Of a stretch of 64,000 nucleotides of DNA, positions 1 to 11,185 are shown one piece after another (the stretch's first letter is position 1; every line of letters begins with the position of its first letter). The DNA is from Muricea muricata. Lineage: Eukaryota; Cnidaria; Anthozoa; Malacalcyonacea; Plexauridae. The position numbers were made by a program, and so were the translations under genes. Where the stretch lies: the NCBI GenBank assembly GCA_963855995.1, contig OY979717.1, positions 7,110,290 through 7,174,289 of the forward strand, in the 5' to 3' direction. The notes under the pieces are model-generated. The model made no database searches, was not told where the DNA came from, and worked only from the letters and a program-made list of their open reading frames with translations.

Positions 1-920
1 CAGTAACCTAGGGGGGCAAATGGACCAAGCTGCACAGTGGAAGCCGGTGAGGAATTAGGACGAGCTTGTGTGTTCGGCTTCATGTTTTGCGCACGAATCC
101 ACAGCTCCCAATGGGTTGTGCCCCAAGGCATCCCAGGCACATTAGATTGACGTAAAGAACGGAATTGTGTATCATAAAACCGCCAATTTCCACCTCGTGC
201 AGCCAGATCACGGACAACCTCCCCATATTTCATAAGAGAGGGGGCTTCCTGTGGGAATTTGCTTGTATAAACCCCAACAAAAATCTGGAAGGCGGACGTA
301 CACAAGTCAATAGTGTTGATAGGCTTTATCCGAGAGGAGGGCTCTAGGGAAAGAGTTGGCACTGAATTGTCATTCTGATTAATTGACAGTTGGTAACGTG
401 TATCACTCACTCTTGGATTAATAAGGAGCCCAAACTCAACAAATTCATGGGCCCAAATCTTTGCCTTAATCTTGGGGCTAACCTGAGCATCAATGGGCAT
501 GGTGATAGAATTAAAGTGGGACAAGCCTAAAGGTTGTGGACGCGCTACCTCCAAATTAACACTCTCACCTGACAGGCCCTCCAAAGCTGATGCCACTGGC
601 CCCTGCACTTGGGCATCAGCCTCAGAAGGACCTGGTAAAGATACTAACGGAACCTCCCGAGCATTCTGTATGGGCGTAGGCAATAAGGCTGACTGTAAAG
701 ATGCCAAGACAGACTGTGCCACTGCTGTTGCAATGCTTGTCACTTCTGCTGTTGATAGGGTTGAGCTGATGGTACTTTCAACTGCCCCAGAAGTAGTCGA
801 GCTTTCCTGCGAGGTAGTCACTGGGGGAACAGGAGCCACATTATGGTTTCGAGTGTGACGGCGCGAGACAAAAGGTTGAGCCCGACGTTGAACTCGTGTA
901 CTTGGTCTTGTAGAAGGCAT
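1..920 (-). CDS. Unrecognised protein, N-terminal 306 codons, continues past left edge
   Basis: The minus-strand frame starts at an ATG (918-920) and stays open to the window edge, 306 codons without a stop. The first ~110 residues are low-complexity and rich in Ser, Thr, Ala, Val and Pro. From about residue 150 the chain looks folded, with many aromatic residues (motifs WAHEFVEFGLL, WRFYDTQFRSLRQ and HWELWIRAQ). I do not recognise the family. It lies downstream of the SGNH hydrolase-like ORF on the same strand, across a 1.1 kb spacer, and both may belong to one mobile element. Tyrosine-recombinase retroelements of the Ngaro/DIRS group are known to carry accessory ORFs, but that link is an inference. 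The length of the uninterrupted frame makes a real coding sequence likely. Confidence 0.6.
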   Translation of the reverse strand, partial: MPSTRPSTRVQRRAQPFVSRRHTRNHNVAPVPPVTTSQESSTTSGAVESTISSTLSTAEVTSIATAVAQSVLASLQSALLPTPIQNAREVPLVSLPGPSEADAQVQGPVASALEGLSGESVNLEVARPQPLGLSHFNSITMPIDAQVSPKIKAKIWAHEFVEFGLLINPRVSDTRYQLSINQNDNSVPTLSLEPSSRIKPINTIDLCTSAFQIFVGVYTSKFPQEAPSLMKYGEVVRDLAARGGNWRFYDTQFRSLRQSNVPGMPWGTTHWELWIRAQNMKPNTQARPNSSPASTVQLGPFAPLGY

Positions 921-2049
921 GTTTCTATAAAAGAACAGAAAACAAAAAACCAAAACAGGCACAAATAGCCAAAGCCAGAACTAGCAAATGAAAGGAAGCA
1001 AAGCCTGGTGGAAAGTCAGCATGCAATGAAATGTATGTCAAGTATGTGGACTAAACAATAGACAAACATAACAGTTTTTGACTGTGGGCATGCAAACATT
1101 GAAACGCAACAAGAAACGTTTAAGGATCAAGAACGGCACAATTGATTACTAATCATGGCATACAACAAAGCTAGCCGAACACAAATCAGTGGGCAAGCAA
1201 CACGCTGGCTATCACCATAATTGACAATGACATAAACAAACACAACCTAATAATAATCAAGACACTAACACTACCGTCACATTTTAACACAGACACATCA
1301 TATAAAGATACAAAAACAGTACACACCACCAATAAAAAACAAACGTGTGCTTATAAGGCCCATAATCATTCAAGTAACAACCCTTTTAACTGTTATGGTT
1401 GAAGCAAAACAGTGAATGTGCATCAAACCAGCACATAATAAACATCAAATAAGCAACCCATATAAGCATCAGGGTTTAAGCAAAAATAGTGTATGTGCAT
1501 CAAACCAGCACATAATAATTATCAAATAAGCAACCCATATAATCATTAGGGTTTAAGCAAAATTAATGTAGGTGCATCAAACCAGCACATAATATAACAT
1601 ACAAAGCCCTTATCAAGGCATATAATGATGTATAAATGTTTAGCAAAAACAGTCCGGATTTATCAAGCCAGCACATATAATATATTAAAGCCCTCTTCAA
1701 GGCATTAGGTATATAGAGTAATGTCTGAACTCATGGCGAGACAGCCAACACGCCACAACTAAAACAGGCAGCTTAACGTTAAAACGATATATTTGTTAAA
1801 TACTCTCAGATGGGCATCTGCACAAGCAAGCGTAAAAGCAGGTACCAAGGACCTATAAAGCCAAGGACCTGTATGATAAACAACTAACAAGTGGCAGAGC
1901 CTTCGAGATCGCTCCCTCATGCATTTTGGAACTGTAGAAAAACAAAACGGTCGATCACGACTCTATTAATAGCTAAATATCCTTTACAAAATGAGGCCAA
2001 AGCCATAAATACAAATTAATGACAAACAACAAAAACCAAGCTATCGTAC
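921..2049. other. Non-coding spacer between the two minus-strand ORFs
   Basis: A+T-rich DNA with no convincing coding frame on either strand. It contains the minisatellite at 1340-1705. It could hold the leader or promoter of the ORF at 1-920, but no specific site can be supported. Confidence 0.5.
1340..1705. repeat. Minisatellite, about four units of ~76-83 bp
   Basis: The phrase catcaaaccagcacataat recurs at about 1420, 1497 and 1573, with a diverged copy near 1655. It is followed in each unit by related text (caaataagcaacccatat, then gggtttaagcaaaa). Spacing is about 76, 76 and 83 bp, so this is a decaying tandem repeat. Units are too long and too divergent for CRISPR repeats. Confidence 0.75.
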
Positions 2050-2640
2050 TTATAGTTTGTTCAGGGCTTTCAAGATCGCCCCGCGATAGCTTCGGTATAA
2101 ACGATACTGTCCTTGTGAGTTACAATGTACTCCATCCAAGGACAGCAAATTTACATCACTACCAAAGTCACGGTGTTCCCAGAGAAATATGCCAACTTCA
2201 TTTTCAAGCACAACGCACAAATACTGCCGTAGAATAGCAGCCTTGGCATTAAATGCTGTATCCGGCGCTGTGGAATGCGCTATTTTCCGGTCAATAACCT
2301 GGCAAACCACAACAACTTTTACTTGAAGTTCGTCGCGAAAAAAGCGTGCAAGCTCCTCGATACGAGAGCCTACAACCTCGGGAGGAAGATGACACAAATC
2401 GTTTGTGCCCAGTTCTAAAATTATGATGTCTGGTTGAATACTAGCAATAGCTGAAATATCATATTTTCTCACTTTTTCGACTGTGCGACCGCCTGTGCCT
2501 TTTAAACAAACATAGACGCCAGATCCAGCCAAGTTAAAATTTTGTTTAGCGCGCGAATCGAAACCCTTAACTAAATCGTCATGTAAACGGCGAACAAACG
2601 AATGACCAAAAATCAAAACTTTGGGAATGAAATCTGACAT
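2050..2640 (-). CDS. SGNH/GDSL hydrolase-like protein
   Basis: This is an intact 196-residue frame from the ATG at 2638-2640; an upstream in-frame ATG at 2679 would add 13 residues. Family signposts are in the expected order: block I with the nucleophile serine in GHSF (residues 12-15, GHS in place of GDS), block III GTND (78-81) and block V DGVH (169-172). The spacing fits a compact SGNH fold, and no signal peptide is visible. SGNH enzymes hydrolyse ester bonds; the substrate is unknown here. SGNH domains occur as accessory ORFs in some tyrosine-recombinase retroelements and in CR1-type LINEs. With the ORF at 1-920 on the same strand and mobile DNA all around, a transposon-borne gene is likelier than a host gene. 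Confidence 0.7.
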   Translation of the reverse strand: MSDFIPKVLIFGHSFVRRLHDDLVKGFDSRAKQNFNLAGSGVYVCLKGTGGRTVEKVRKYDISAIASIQPDIIILELGTNDLCHLPPEVVGSRIEELARFFRDELQVKVVVVCQVIDRKIAHSTAPDTAFNAKAAILRQYLCVVLENEVGIFLWEHRDFGSDVNLLSLDGVHCNSQGQYRLYRSYRGAILKALNKL

Positions 2641-2763
2641 ATTTCGCCCAGATACACCGCAACAAGACAAAAAACACACAATACCTGCTAGACGTCTTGC
2701 AATTTGAAGAGTGACGAGTTGACACCTGGCTGACTAGACTTCGAATGACCTGGAAAACTTTAC

Positions 2764-5256
2764 CACAGAGGAATGACAACACAAAGGGCTCACTTCTGAT
2801 AAAACGCGCATAACCAAAAGCTTAGCCAGTGCACGTTGGAGAGGCAGTCACCCCCCCGAAAATTTCAACATGGCGGGCATCTTTTTGCTGAAAAGAATAC
2901 AGCAAAATCTGTTCTCAGATCAAACAGATGGCTTCATGTTACGCTAAATTTTGTAAAAATATTTTTGTTTTCAAGTCTGCCTATGGAAACAGGACATCTG
3001 GACATGTGTGACAGTTTGTTTTGGCCGTTCAGGTAATACATAGGTTGAATACGAGCGGGAATTTAGAATTGCAAAGTTCGGTTCAATCTGCTTTGTAATT
3101 TTAGTTCAATATATACATCTAAATTGTAGTGGATCGTATGTGGAAAGAAAGAAAGCATGCGGGTTGACAACCAGCTAATATGGTTTTCATCTCCAGCGTA
3201 CAGCTGAAGTTTTTAAAACGGTATATATTATATATTAAAAGTGATTTATCTGAGCCTAAAATGAACTTTTAGGCTAGTAACTAAAGTTTGATTTTAAACA
3301 TTTTTTTGTGGCTCCTTGAAACATCAAGTCTGAGTGTGGAACATAACAGATGTGTGTTAAGTAAGGAATGTGCTACAGGAATAAGCATATAAATACTAGT
3401 TTAAGTCAGTATGGGTCAATGTGAAATAATGAATGATTCAGGATTTTAGACCATATCAAGAGAATATCAAGAGAAAGTGGGAATCTGGTCTTTTTTCTAT
3501 TTTAACTGTTGCACAGTTTTAAATCAAGTTCAAAACAGATTGAAATTTTAACAAAAAGGCAAAAATGAATTGTATACAAATTGTATTTTAATGGGGTTAA
3601 AATTTCAGGCTGCGAGCAGGCTAGTTGGTGGCATGCAACACTTCTTTCTTTATTTGGCCCAAGTATTTTCAACAACCTACATATAATATTATTTACATTT
3701 TTGCACTCATTCTAGTTGCAACATGATCAAAATAGTAATCAACAATGTTTGTGCTAATACATATCAAAAGGATATAGTATTGACAAGTGTGGCATTGCAG
3801 GCAAGTACCACATATGCACCAAAACACCTCATAAGTTTATTATGCAACTCCTTTGATGAGTATGTTTTTAATGAAAAAGCAAACTTTTTTATCAAAGCTT
3901 GGCAATCAACACAATTATCAAGACAATACAATTACAATACATGAAGTAGCTCTTAGCTACAACAAATTTGATTAGCTGAAACAAACTCATCAAACTTGTT
4001 AGAATTTTTATTTTGTCAACCATTTTGATACTTTTTGAAAAATGAAAGTTTTGACCACGAAAAAAGACATGTGTTTGCTTCAATATAATTGTATTGTCTT
4101 GATAATTGTGTTGATTGCCAAGCTTTGATAAAAAAGTTTGCTTTTTCATTAAAAACATACTCATCAAAGGAGTTGCATAATAAACTTATGAGGTGTTTTG
4201 GTGCATATGTGGTACTTGCCTGCAATGCCACACTTGTCAATACTATATCCTTTTGATATGTATTAGCACAAACATTGTTGATTACTATTTTGATCATGTT
4301 GCAACTAGAATGAGTGCAAAAATGTAAATAATATTATATGTAGGTTGTTGAAAATACTTGGGCCAAATAAAGAAAGAAGTGTTGCATGCCACCAACTAGC
4401 CTGCTCGCAGCCTGAAATTTTAACCCCATTAAAATACAATTTGTATACAATTCATTTTTGCCTTTTTGTTAAAATTTCAATCTGTTTTGAACTTGATTTA
4501 AAACTGTGCAACAGTTAAAATAGAAAAAAGACCAGATTCCCACTTTCTCTTGATATTCTCTTGATATGGTCTAAAATCCTGAATCATTCATTATTTCACA
4601 TTGACCCATACTGACTTAAACTAGTATTTATATGCTTATTCCTGTAGCACATTCCTTACTTAACACACATCTGTTATGTTCCACACTCAGACTTGATGTT
4701 TCAAGGAGCCACAAAAAAATGTTTAAAATCAAACTTTAGTTACTAGCCTAAAAGTTCATTTTAGGCTCAGATAAATCACTTTTAATATATAATATATACC
4801 GTTTTAAAAACTTCAGCTGTACGCTGGAGATGAAAACCATATTAGCTGGTTGTCAACCCGCATGCTTTCTTTCTTTCCACATACGATCCACTACAATTTA
4901 GATGTATATATTGAACTAAAATTACAAAGCAGATTGAACCGAACTTTGCAATTCTAAATTCCCGCTCGTATTCAACCTATATATTACCTGAACGGCCAAA
5001 ACAAACTGTCACACATGTCCAGATGTCCTGTTTCCATAGGCAGACTTGAAAACAAAAATATTTTTACAAAATTTAGCGTAACATGAAGCCATCTGTTTGA
5101 TCTGAGAACAGATTTTGCTGTATTCTTTTCAGCAAAAAGATGCACGCCATGTTGAAATTTTCGGGGGGGTGACTGCCTCTCCAACGTGCACTGGCTAAGC
5201 TTTTGGTTATGCGCGTTTTATCAGAAGTGAGCCCTCTGTGTAGACATTCCTCTGTG
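2764..5256. mobile_element. Foldback (long inverted repeat) DNA element with 7 bp target duplication
   Basis: The left arm (2764 to about 3937) reappears as its reverse complement at about 4086-5256, nearly identical over ~1.17 kb around a ~150 bp centre. The termini are CACAGAGGAATG and its complement. The heptamer ACTTTAC lies directly outside both ends (2757-2763 and 5257-5263), the mark of a transposition event. Short frames occur as mirror copies in the two arms (66 codons at 2836-3036 and 4984-5184), but none resembles a transposase, so this is a non-autonomous foldback. The superfamily is not clear: CAC ends with a 7 bp duplication do not fit one class uniquely. Confidence 0.85.
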
Positions 5257-5263
5257 ACTTTAC

Positions 5264-5469
5264 ACTGCCTTATTTATACAAAGCGCTGAGTTTGCACGTG
5301 GACATGACGCAAGTAAAATTCCTAAATTGTAGCAAAACCTCCCCGTAAAGTTAGGATGATATCCACAACCGCATGCCCCTGTAATATGTGTCACGTGCTA
5401 CCCATCCAACAAACACACTTAAAGAGGAGGCAATAAATTTATTATTCGTTGACACAAATAACTCCTTAT
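5264..5469. other. No gene seen; continuation of the locus interrupted by the foldback
   Basis: About 200 bp between the foldback and the truncated start of Dong-like element A. It includes an A+T stretch (about 5435-5460) but no coding frame. It is the other side of the site into which the foldback inserted. Confidence 0.4.
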
Positions 5470-6875
5470 TGGCAGACTTTACACTAATTTTCAAACTTCC
5501 ATCTTAACTGAACAGTTTAACACCCCCTTTATTACAGTCGGTCGTGGCGTTCTTCAAGGCGATTGTCTTAGTCCTCTATTATTCAACATGGCATTCAATA
5601 CTTTCATACAACATATAAAATCTGAAAAATACCGTCAGCTTGGTTTTTCGAAATTAAGCGAAATTGGCATTCCATGCAATCCTATCCATTGGTTCCAGTT
5701 TGCAGACGACGCTGCTGTAATCAGTAGCCAAGAAAAAGAAAATCAAATGCTTCTTAATCGTTTTACAATTTGGTGTCAATGGGCTAATATGATTATACGC
5801 GTTAAAAATGTTTAACATTTGGCATTAAAAAGATATTTACAAAATCCGTCCAATATTTGCCCAAGCTTTTCGTGAATAACCATCTTGTACCCAGAATCGA
5901 AATGGGCAAATCCTTCCGTTACTTAGGTCGCTATTTTGATTACAATATGTCCGACGAGGAACACAAGTCAGGATTAGTTAAAGTGTTTAATGACATCATG
6001 AACAAAATTGATGAGCTGCCTTTGCACCCGAAAAACAAAATTCTTTTATACAGTCGTTATTTGCTGTCAAAAATTTCCTGGAATTTTACTGTTTCTGATA
6101 TATCTAAGACATGGATCTGCGAAACGTTGCACGGTATTGCATCCAAATATTTCCGAAAATGGCTAGAACTTCCTGTCTCTGCAACCCTTAGCAACGTGTT
6201 ACTTCCACAAAGAAAATTTGGTCTGAATATTATTCTCCCTTCGACAAAATTTATCCAATGTCAAACTGTTTCTCGGGTAGCTCTAAAATCTTCCCTGAAC
6301 GTAGATATAAACAATTTATGGGCGGTCACGAGCACCTACAAAAACATACAGTATGACATTTACAACGACACAAAAGATGTTCTTAAGGCGGTTAGAAAAG
6401 AGAATGAAGAGAAACTCCAAAACCAACTCATTTCGCAAGGGTCTTTCTTTTCCAGTATCCTTAATATTTCCACAACCACATTCAACTCATGGTCATCCGT
6501 TCAAAACAAACTTCCGAAAAACATCTTTAACTTCACTATCCGGTATATCAACAACACACTTCCGACAAGAAAAAACCTATTAAAATGGGGACTATCATCG
6601 ACATCTGATTGCTCTTTTTGCTCTTCACCCAAAACGCTGCTTCATATCGTTGCTGAATGTGAGAAATAATTAAATGAAGACCGGTTTACATGGCGACACG
6701 ATTCTGTTTTAAATTTCCTCGCCTCCACTCTTACTGCTGTGCAAAATTCCAGACTTTACGTTAATATATCTGGCTTTGTGAACCCATCTGTTCTCACCGG
6801 TGACAATTTACGACCTGACCTACTTCTAGCGATTGAGAACGAATGCCTATACATTCTCGAGCTCACTGTCGGATT
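5470..6875 (+). pseudogene. R4/Dong-like retrotransposon A, 5' part (RT and C-terminal endonuclease, broken)
   Basis: This is a 5'-truncated copy that begins inside the reverse transcriptase, just before the GRGVLQGDCLSPLLFN motif. It continues through the catalytic FADD at about 5700-5712, the CX2CX7HX4C knuckle near 6608-6660 and the RPDLLL part of the PD-(D/E)XK endonuclease near 6817. Frames break at about 5815 and 6667. The text stops inside the endonuclease motif ELTVG at 6875, where the DIRS element begins; it resumes at 11900. Sequence is almost identical to copies E1 and E5, so this is a recent copy of the same subfamily. Family assignment rests on RT, knuckle and endonuclease order, which is that of the R2/R4/Dong group. 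Confidence 0.85.
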
Positions 6876-6897
6876 ATATTTCACAAACTCCGGTCGA

Positions 6898-7054
6898 AAT
6901 ATATGAGAAAACAAATGGTAAGGCTTGCCTTTCCTGTGCACTGGCTCACAATTGAACGCTTCCGGTACCAAGCGGAAGTAAAAAAGCACCGAGCACGTGA
7001 CCTTTTCTTGTTCTGGCACTATAAATACGCCGATCACGTGTCCCTAACTGGCTT
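6898..7054 (+). repeat. DIRS copy 1 left inverted terminal repeat
   Basis: Reads as the reverse complement of 11673-11829, including the CACGTG-containing stretches and an A+T box (ctataaatac) near 7020 that could be a core promoter (inference). The outer 22 bp (6876-6897) is unique to this end and is encoded again in the internal complementary region. Confidence 0.85.
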
Positions 7055-7159
7055 TTTTCCTTGTGCTCGCTTGTGCTCACACAGGTAAGTTATTTCTTTT
7101 CCGTATTTTAAAATTTGTTTATTTTCCCTATACGCTGACTCTTTCACAGGTATTTCATC

Positions 7160-8433
7160 ATGTCTGATTCACACAAATCTCGTAGTAGAAAGCGACAGAG
7201 GTCGCAATCTCCTTCAGCATCCGAACCTCGTCGTCGGCATAAAAGTCGATCAAAATCGACCCAACACCACTCAAAGGGCTACATTGACATTGAACAGGAC
7301 AAACTGTCACGCATCCTACAAAGTGTAGAAAGTATGCAGAAGAAATTTACTGCTCTATCCGAGCGGATGACAGCAATGGAATCTCGGTTTTGTCAATAAA
7401 AAAAGACAAATCTGCATACGGTCGGGGAAACGTCAATGGACGATCGCTTGTCAACCACGGCAGGTCGACCATTAGACGAGAACGAATGTCTCGGTGACGC
7501 GGAAACTTCATCCGCCAACGGTCTTCATGAGACCCCATTAGCTGGCTCTGTGCCACCATTACCTGGCTTTGTGTCATCTGTAGATGACGATCAGTCACAA
7601 AATACCCACGATAATGAAAGTAATGTTGAAGAAACTGGCAAAAATTTGTCAAATACAGGATTTTTCGATCCAGAACAAACGACAGCACCTCGTTGGGCCC
7701 CTACCAAAGCATTTGGGGCGTTTTTAGAGAAAAATTTCCGCCGGCGAATGACTACGGATCAAGTCAACGAAATTGTTGGGGTATTTGCTCCCCAGAAATG
7801 GATGCTTGTGTAGCTCCTATACTGGACAAAAACATACTGAACTACATTCTTTCTAACCGAAAGAAGTTCGTCGAACAACGAGATCGAGATCTAGCGCTTG
7901 TTCAACGAGCTATGTTGAATGCAACAGCGCCTTTGTGTTGTTTACATGACCGCCTAGAGTCTAATGAAGATATTCCTAACAATGAGCTACTATGTGCCAT
8001 ACAGCAGTCACTATGCTTGCTCGGTTCTGTGAATCATATCACAACGACTCTTCGTAGTAAGAAAATTTTAGCGGCAATAAACCCTGACAAAGTTCAACTA
8101 GCCGAACAGGAATTTCCTAAGGCGGGAAAATTGCTATTTGGCGAGGATTTACCCAACCTCGCTGCAAAGCATTCAGAGCTCACTAAAAGCTTAAGCAAAA
8201 ACTTGCAAAAAACGTATAATAGAACACCCTATGCATCAGGGGTTTTTTCTCGTTTTCCATCTCAGGTTAACTACAAATACAACTCACAACAGTTTCGAGG
8301 CAAACCTATAAATAAACCTTTTCGACATTCCACGTCAACAGGTAAACAACGCTTGGCGCCAGAAGCCACTTCAGTGCAGCCTTTTCGTCCAAGGCGGGAC
8401 CACTCCGACAAGCAGGGGCCCCGCCAATACTAA
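7160..8433 (+). pseudogene. DIRS copy 1 gag-like ORF, broken
   Basis: It starts with an ATG at 7160 and encodes an Arg/Ser-rich basic N-terminus (SR repeats, residues 5-35) followed by a short coiled-coil-like stretch. An in-frame TAA at 7397-7399 interrupts it; the same frame resumes to about 7790, where a frameshift passes it to the frame ending at 8433. The second half has helical, charged sequence (ILSNRKKFVEQRDRDLALVQ) that is alignable by eye to the DIRS copy 2 gag, and a basic C-terminus. The role expected from the family is RNA binding and particle assembly. One stop and one frameshift make it a pseudogene. Confidence 0.7.
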
Positions 8434-8504
8434 CCTTAAAACCGGCTGCACGGCTAAAACATTTTCTTTCTCAATGGATAATTTTAACTCAAGATCCAAC
8501 AATC

Positions 8505-10385
8505 TTGAATATAGTTCAAGGCTATCGCCTGCAATTTCACACACAACCTACACAAACAGTCAAACCCGTGACTACAGTCTCAAAAGAAAATATTTCGATT
8601 TTAAACGCGGAAATATCAAAACTTCTTGTACCCAAGAAGGGTGGCGACCTGCGCCCAGTGATAGATTTAAGCGCCCTAAATCAATTCGTTATCAACGAAC
8701 ATTTTCAGATGGAAAACATTTCATGCCTCAAACAAATTCTGAACCAAAACGACTTTATGGTAAAGCTGGATCTCAAGGACGCTTATCTTACAGTAGGTGT
8801 TCACGAGCAATCTCAACATTACCTACGATTCATATGGCAGAGCCAACCTTATCAATTTCAAGCCCTACCGTTCGGATTGTGCACCGCTCCAAGGGTGTTC
8901 ACCAAACTTCTAAAACCTGTCATAACATTCCTTCGGACACGCAATATTCGTCTCCTCATCTATTTGGACGATATTCTCATAGTGGGTTCAGATATAAAAA
9001 CATTAAAAGAACAAACAGGTCAGGTTTTAGGTCTTTTGCAAAGCCTGGGGTTTATAATAAACTTCAAGAAATCTGTACTGACTCCTTCGCCCGTCATGGA
9101 GTTTCTAGGACTTCTAGTCGACTCCAGAACTATGATGTTTTACCTACCGTCACACAAGGTGACAAAAACAATAGAACTATGCAATGTTCTGCTTCAAAAA
9201 AGAACCGTCTCGCTGCGCGAGCTCGCCCAGTTACTGGGGTTTCACGAGTCAACACGGCCAGCAGTATGGCTGGCTCCGCTTCATTTCAGACATCTTCAAT
9301 ATTGTCTGATACAACAGCTAGCCCGGAACAAAGGTTCTTACGACGGTCTCGTATGTCTCCAATTACTAGCAAAGGGCAAACTACAATGGTGGATTTCCAA
9401 TATCCACCAGGTGAACGGCAGTCTAATACACCCTCCATCTTGCGAGATGACCATAACGTCGGACGCGTCAAAGCTGGGTTGGGGTGCTGCATGCGGTCTT
9501 CAGACAACAAAGGGCAGTTGGTCCTCACAGGAACGCTCGCTTCACATAAACATATTAGAGCTCAAAGCAGCCTTTCTTGCGATTCAATCATTTCTCAAAC
9601 ACAAAACAAATATGTCAATAAAGTTGCGACTCGACAATACAACCGCAGTCTCTTACATAAACAACAAAGGGAGCACCCACTCACCGGAGCTGATGGCTCT
9701 GACATTGGAGTTGTGGACGTGGTGTCTCAGCAGAGACATTTACATTCAAGCAGAACATCTGCCAGGAGTACAGAATTGCCTGGCGGACAAAGCATCGAGG
9801 ACATGCATCGATTCGAGCGACTGGAAGCTCCAACCAGAACTCATCAAACAGTTCCTGCTAGACAGGGACACAGACCTCTTTGCTACGAGGCTGACGCACC
9901 AGTTACCACGCTATGTCAGTTGGCACCCAGATCCGAAAGCCATCGCAGCAGATGCATTTTCTCTAAACTGGGCCACTTTGAGGGGCTACGCCTTTCCCCC
10001 GTTCAATCTAATACCACGAACTCTAATCAAAGTTCTGAAAGACAAAACCACCATTGTCCTAGTGGCCCCAGTGTGGCAAGGGCAGACTTGGTGGCCTTTA
10101 CTACTTCAACTGGCAATCCGTCGGCCAGTTCGCCTACCTTTAACACCACAAACACTGAAGAACCCCGTAGATCCAACAGTGACGCATCCAATGTTCCCAC
10201 GAATACATCTAGCCGTCTGGCTTGTTTCAAGCGATCGTGCTCGACAGTCGGCCTTCCGGAACACGTTACCCGACTTCTCTCAGCCTCTGTTCGCAAATCC
10301 ACTAACAAAACCTACGATTCATCATGGCGAAAATGGAATGGCTGGTGTGATAGACGGCAAATTGATCCAATTTCAGCGGGCTTGA
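8505..10385 (+). CDS. DIRS copy 1 reverse transcriptase-RNase H
   Basis: A single 626-codon open frame. The reverse transcriptase starts near residue 50 (VPKKGGDLRPVIDLSALNQF), with motif A LDLKDAYL and the catalytic YLDD box at about residues 153-156. RNase H follows near residues 320-440, with the expected acidic residues in TSDAS, ILELKAA and LRLDNTTA. This enzyme would copy element RNA into DNA and degrade the template. It overlaps the start of the tyrosine recombinase, which is read in another frame from about 10220, as is usual in DIRS elements. The start codon choice is uncertain because the RT could be reached from an upstream frame; the first ATG is used. Confidence 0.88.
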   Translation: MNIVQGYRLQFHTQPTQTVKPVTTVSKENISILNAEISKLLVPKKGGDLRPVIDLSALNQFVINEHFQMENISCLKQILNQNDFMVKLDLKDAYLTVGVHEQSQHYLRFIWQSQPYQFQALPFGLCTAPRVFTKLLKPVITFLRTRNIRLLIYLDDILIVGSDIKTLKEQTGQVLGLLQSLGFIINFKKSVLTPSPVMEFLGLLVDSRTMMFYLPSHKVTKTIELCNVLLQKRTVSLRELAQLLGFHESTRPAVWLAPLHFRHLQYCLIQQLARNKGSYDGLVCLQLLAKGKLQWWISNIHQVNGSLIHPPSCEMTITSDASKLGWGAACGLQTTKGSWSSQERSLHINILELKAAFLAIQSFLKHKTNMSIKLRLDNTTAVSYINNKGSTHSPELMALTLELWTWCLSRDIYIQAEHLPGVQNCLADKASRTCIDSSDWKLQPELIKQFLLDRDTDLFATRLTHQLPRYVSWHPDPKAIAADAFSLNWATLRGYAFPPFNLIPRTLIKVLKDKTTIVLVAPVWQGQTWWPLLLQLAIRRPVRLPLTPQTLKNPVDPTVTHPMFPRIHLAVWLVSSDRARQSAFRNTLPDFSQPLFANPLTKPTIHHGENGMAGVIDGKLIQFQRA

Positions 10386-11185
10386 ATAACGTTCCTTAGT
10401 GAACAATTTGAAAGCAACTTGCAATATCGAACAGTCAATGTACTCCTTTCCGCTATTTCATCTACTCATCAATGGGTTGATTGGAAGCCAATAGGTCAAC
10501 ACCCTCTGGTAATCCGTCTCTTAAAAGGAATCTCTAACGAACGGCCACCTAGACCTCGTTACACCACGACGTGGGATGTTTCTAAAGTAACCTCATATCT
10601 ATCATCATTAGGGGACAATAAAACCTTGTCTCTCAAGCAACTGTCTAAGAAGCTGGCGATGCTTCTGGCACTTATTTCACCAGAACGATCCTCTGTATTG
10701 GCAGACCTTGATACTAGGTATTTAAAGAAGTATCCAGATGGCTTCACCTTTCTTCTCACTATTTTGCGCAAGACAGGTAATCCCACCTCTGAATCGTCAG
10801 TATCCTTTCCGAGTTTACCTGAAGATCTTTCACTTTGCCCACTCGCATGTCTTAACACCTATTTAACGGCAACCAGTAACTTCCGTTCTCCTAGTGATCA
10901 GAAACTTTTTTGTCGTTCCAATAACCTCACAACGAAGTCAGCAGAGGTACTATCGCTAGATGGTTATGTGATGTCATCCAGGAAGCTGGAATTGATTCAT
11001 CGGTTTTCAAGGCCCATTCTACGAGGGCAGTCTCAACATCCTCTGCCGTAGAAAACAATTTGCCTCTCGCCGATATTCTAAAAATGGGTGACTGGTCTTC
11101 CCCATCCACTTTCCAGAAGTTTTATTACAAGTCTATTATTGACAGTAGTTATGCAAGAACAGTTCTGAATAAGACTATATCATAA
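10220..11185 (+). pseudogene. DIRS copy 1 tyrosine recombinase, two frameshifts
   Basis: The N-terminal SAM-like domain (STNKTYDSSWRKWNGWC) is read in the frame ending at 10399. After one frameshift near 10395 the catalytic domain continues in the frame covering 10419-11051 with the first Arg region (ISPERSSVL). A second shift near 10950 leads to the HSTR box (about 11019-11030), MGDWSS and a tyrosine in KFYYK, ending at 11185. In intact relatives this enzyme integrates a circular DNA copy by site-specific recombination. The catalytic residues are preserved but spread over three reading frames, so the protein cannot be made as one chain. Confidence 0.82.

Noticed and set aside
493-858. 121-codon plus-strand frame
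   Set aside because: It lies antisense to the long open minus-strand frame at 1-920, which has far better composition.
1340-1705. CRISPR array
   Set aside because: Units are too long and diverged, no unique spacers, no cas genes, eukaryotic context.
2836-5184. Mirror-image short proteins in the foldback arms
   Set aside because: No domain, no transposase motif; they exist twice only because the DNA is an inverted repeat.
8474-10399. 641-codon open frame overlapping the DIRS reverse transcriptase
   Set aside because: Most of it is the other phase of the RT/RNase H gene with no domain of its own; only its last ~60 codons are real, as the start of the tyrosine recombinase, and are annotated there.
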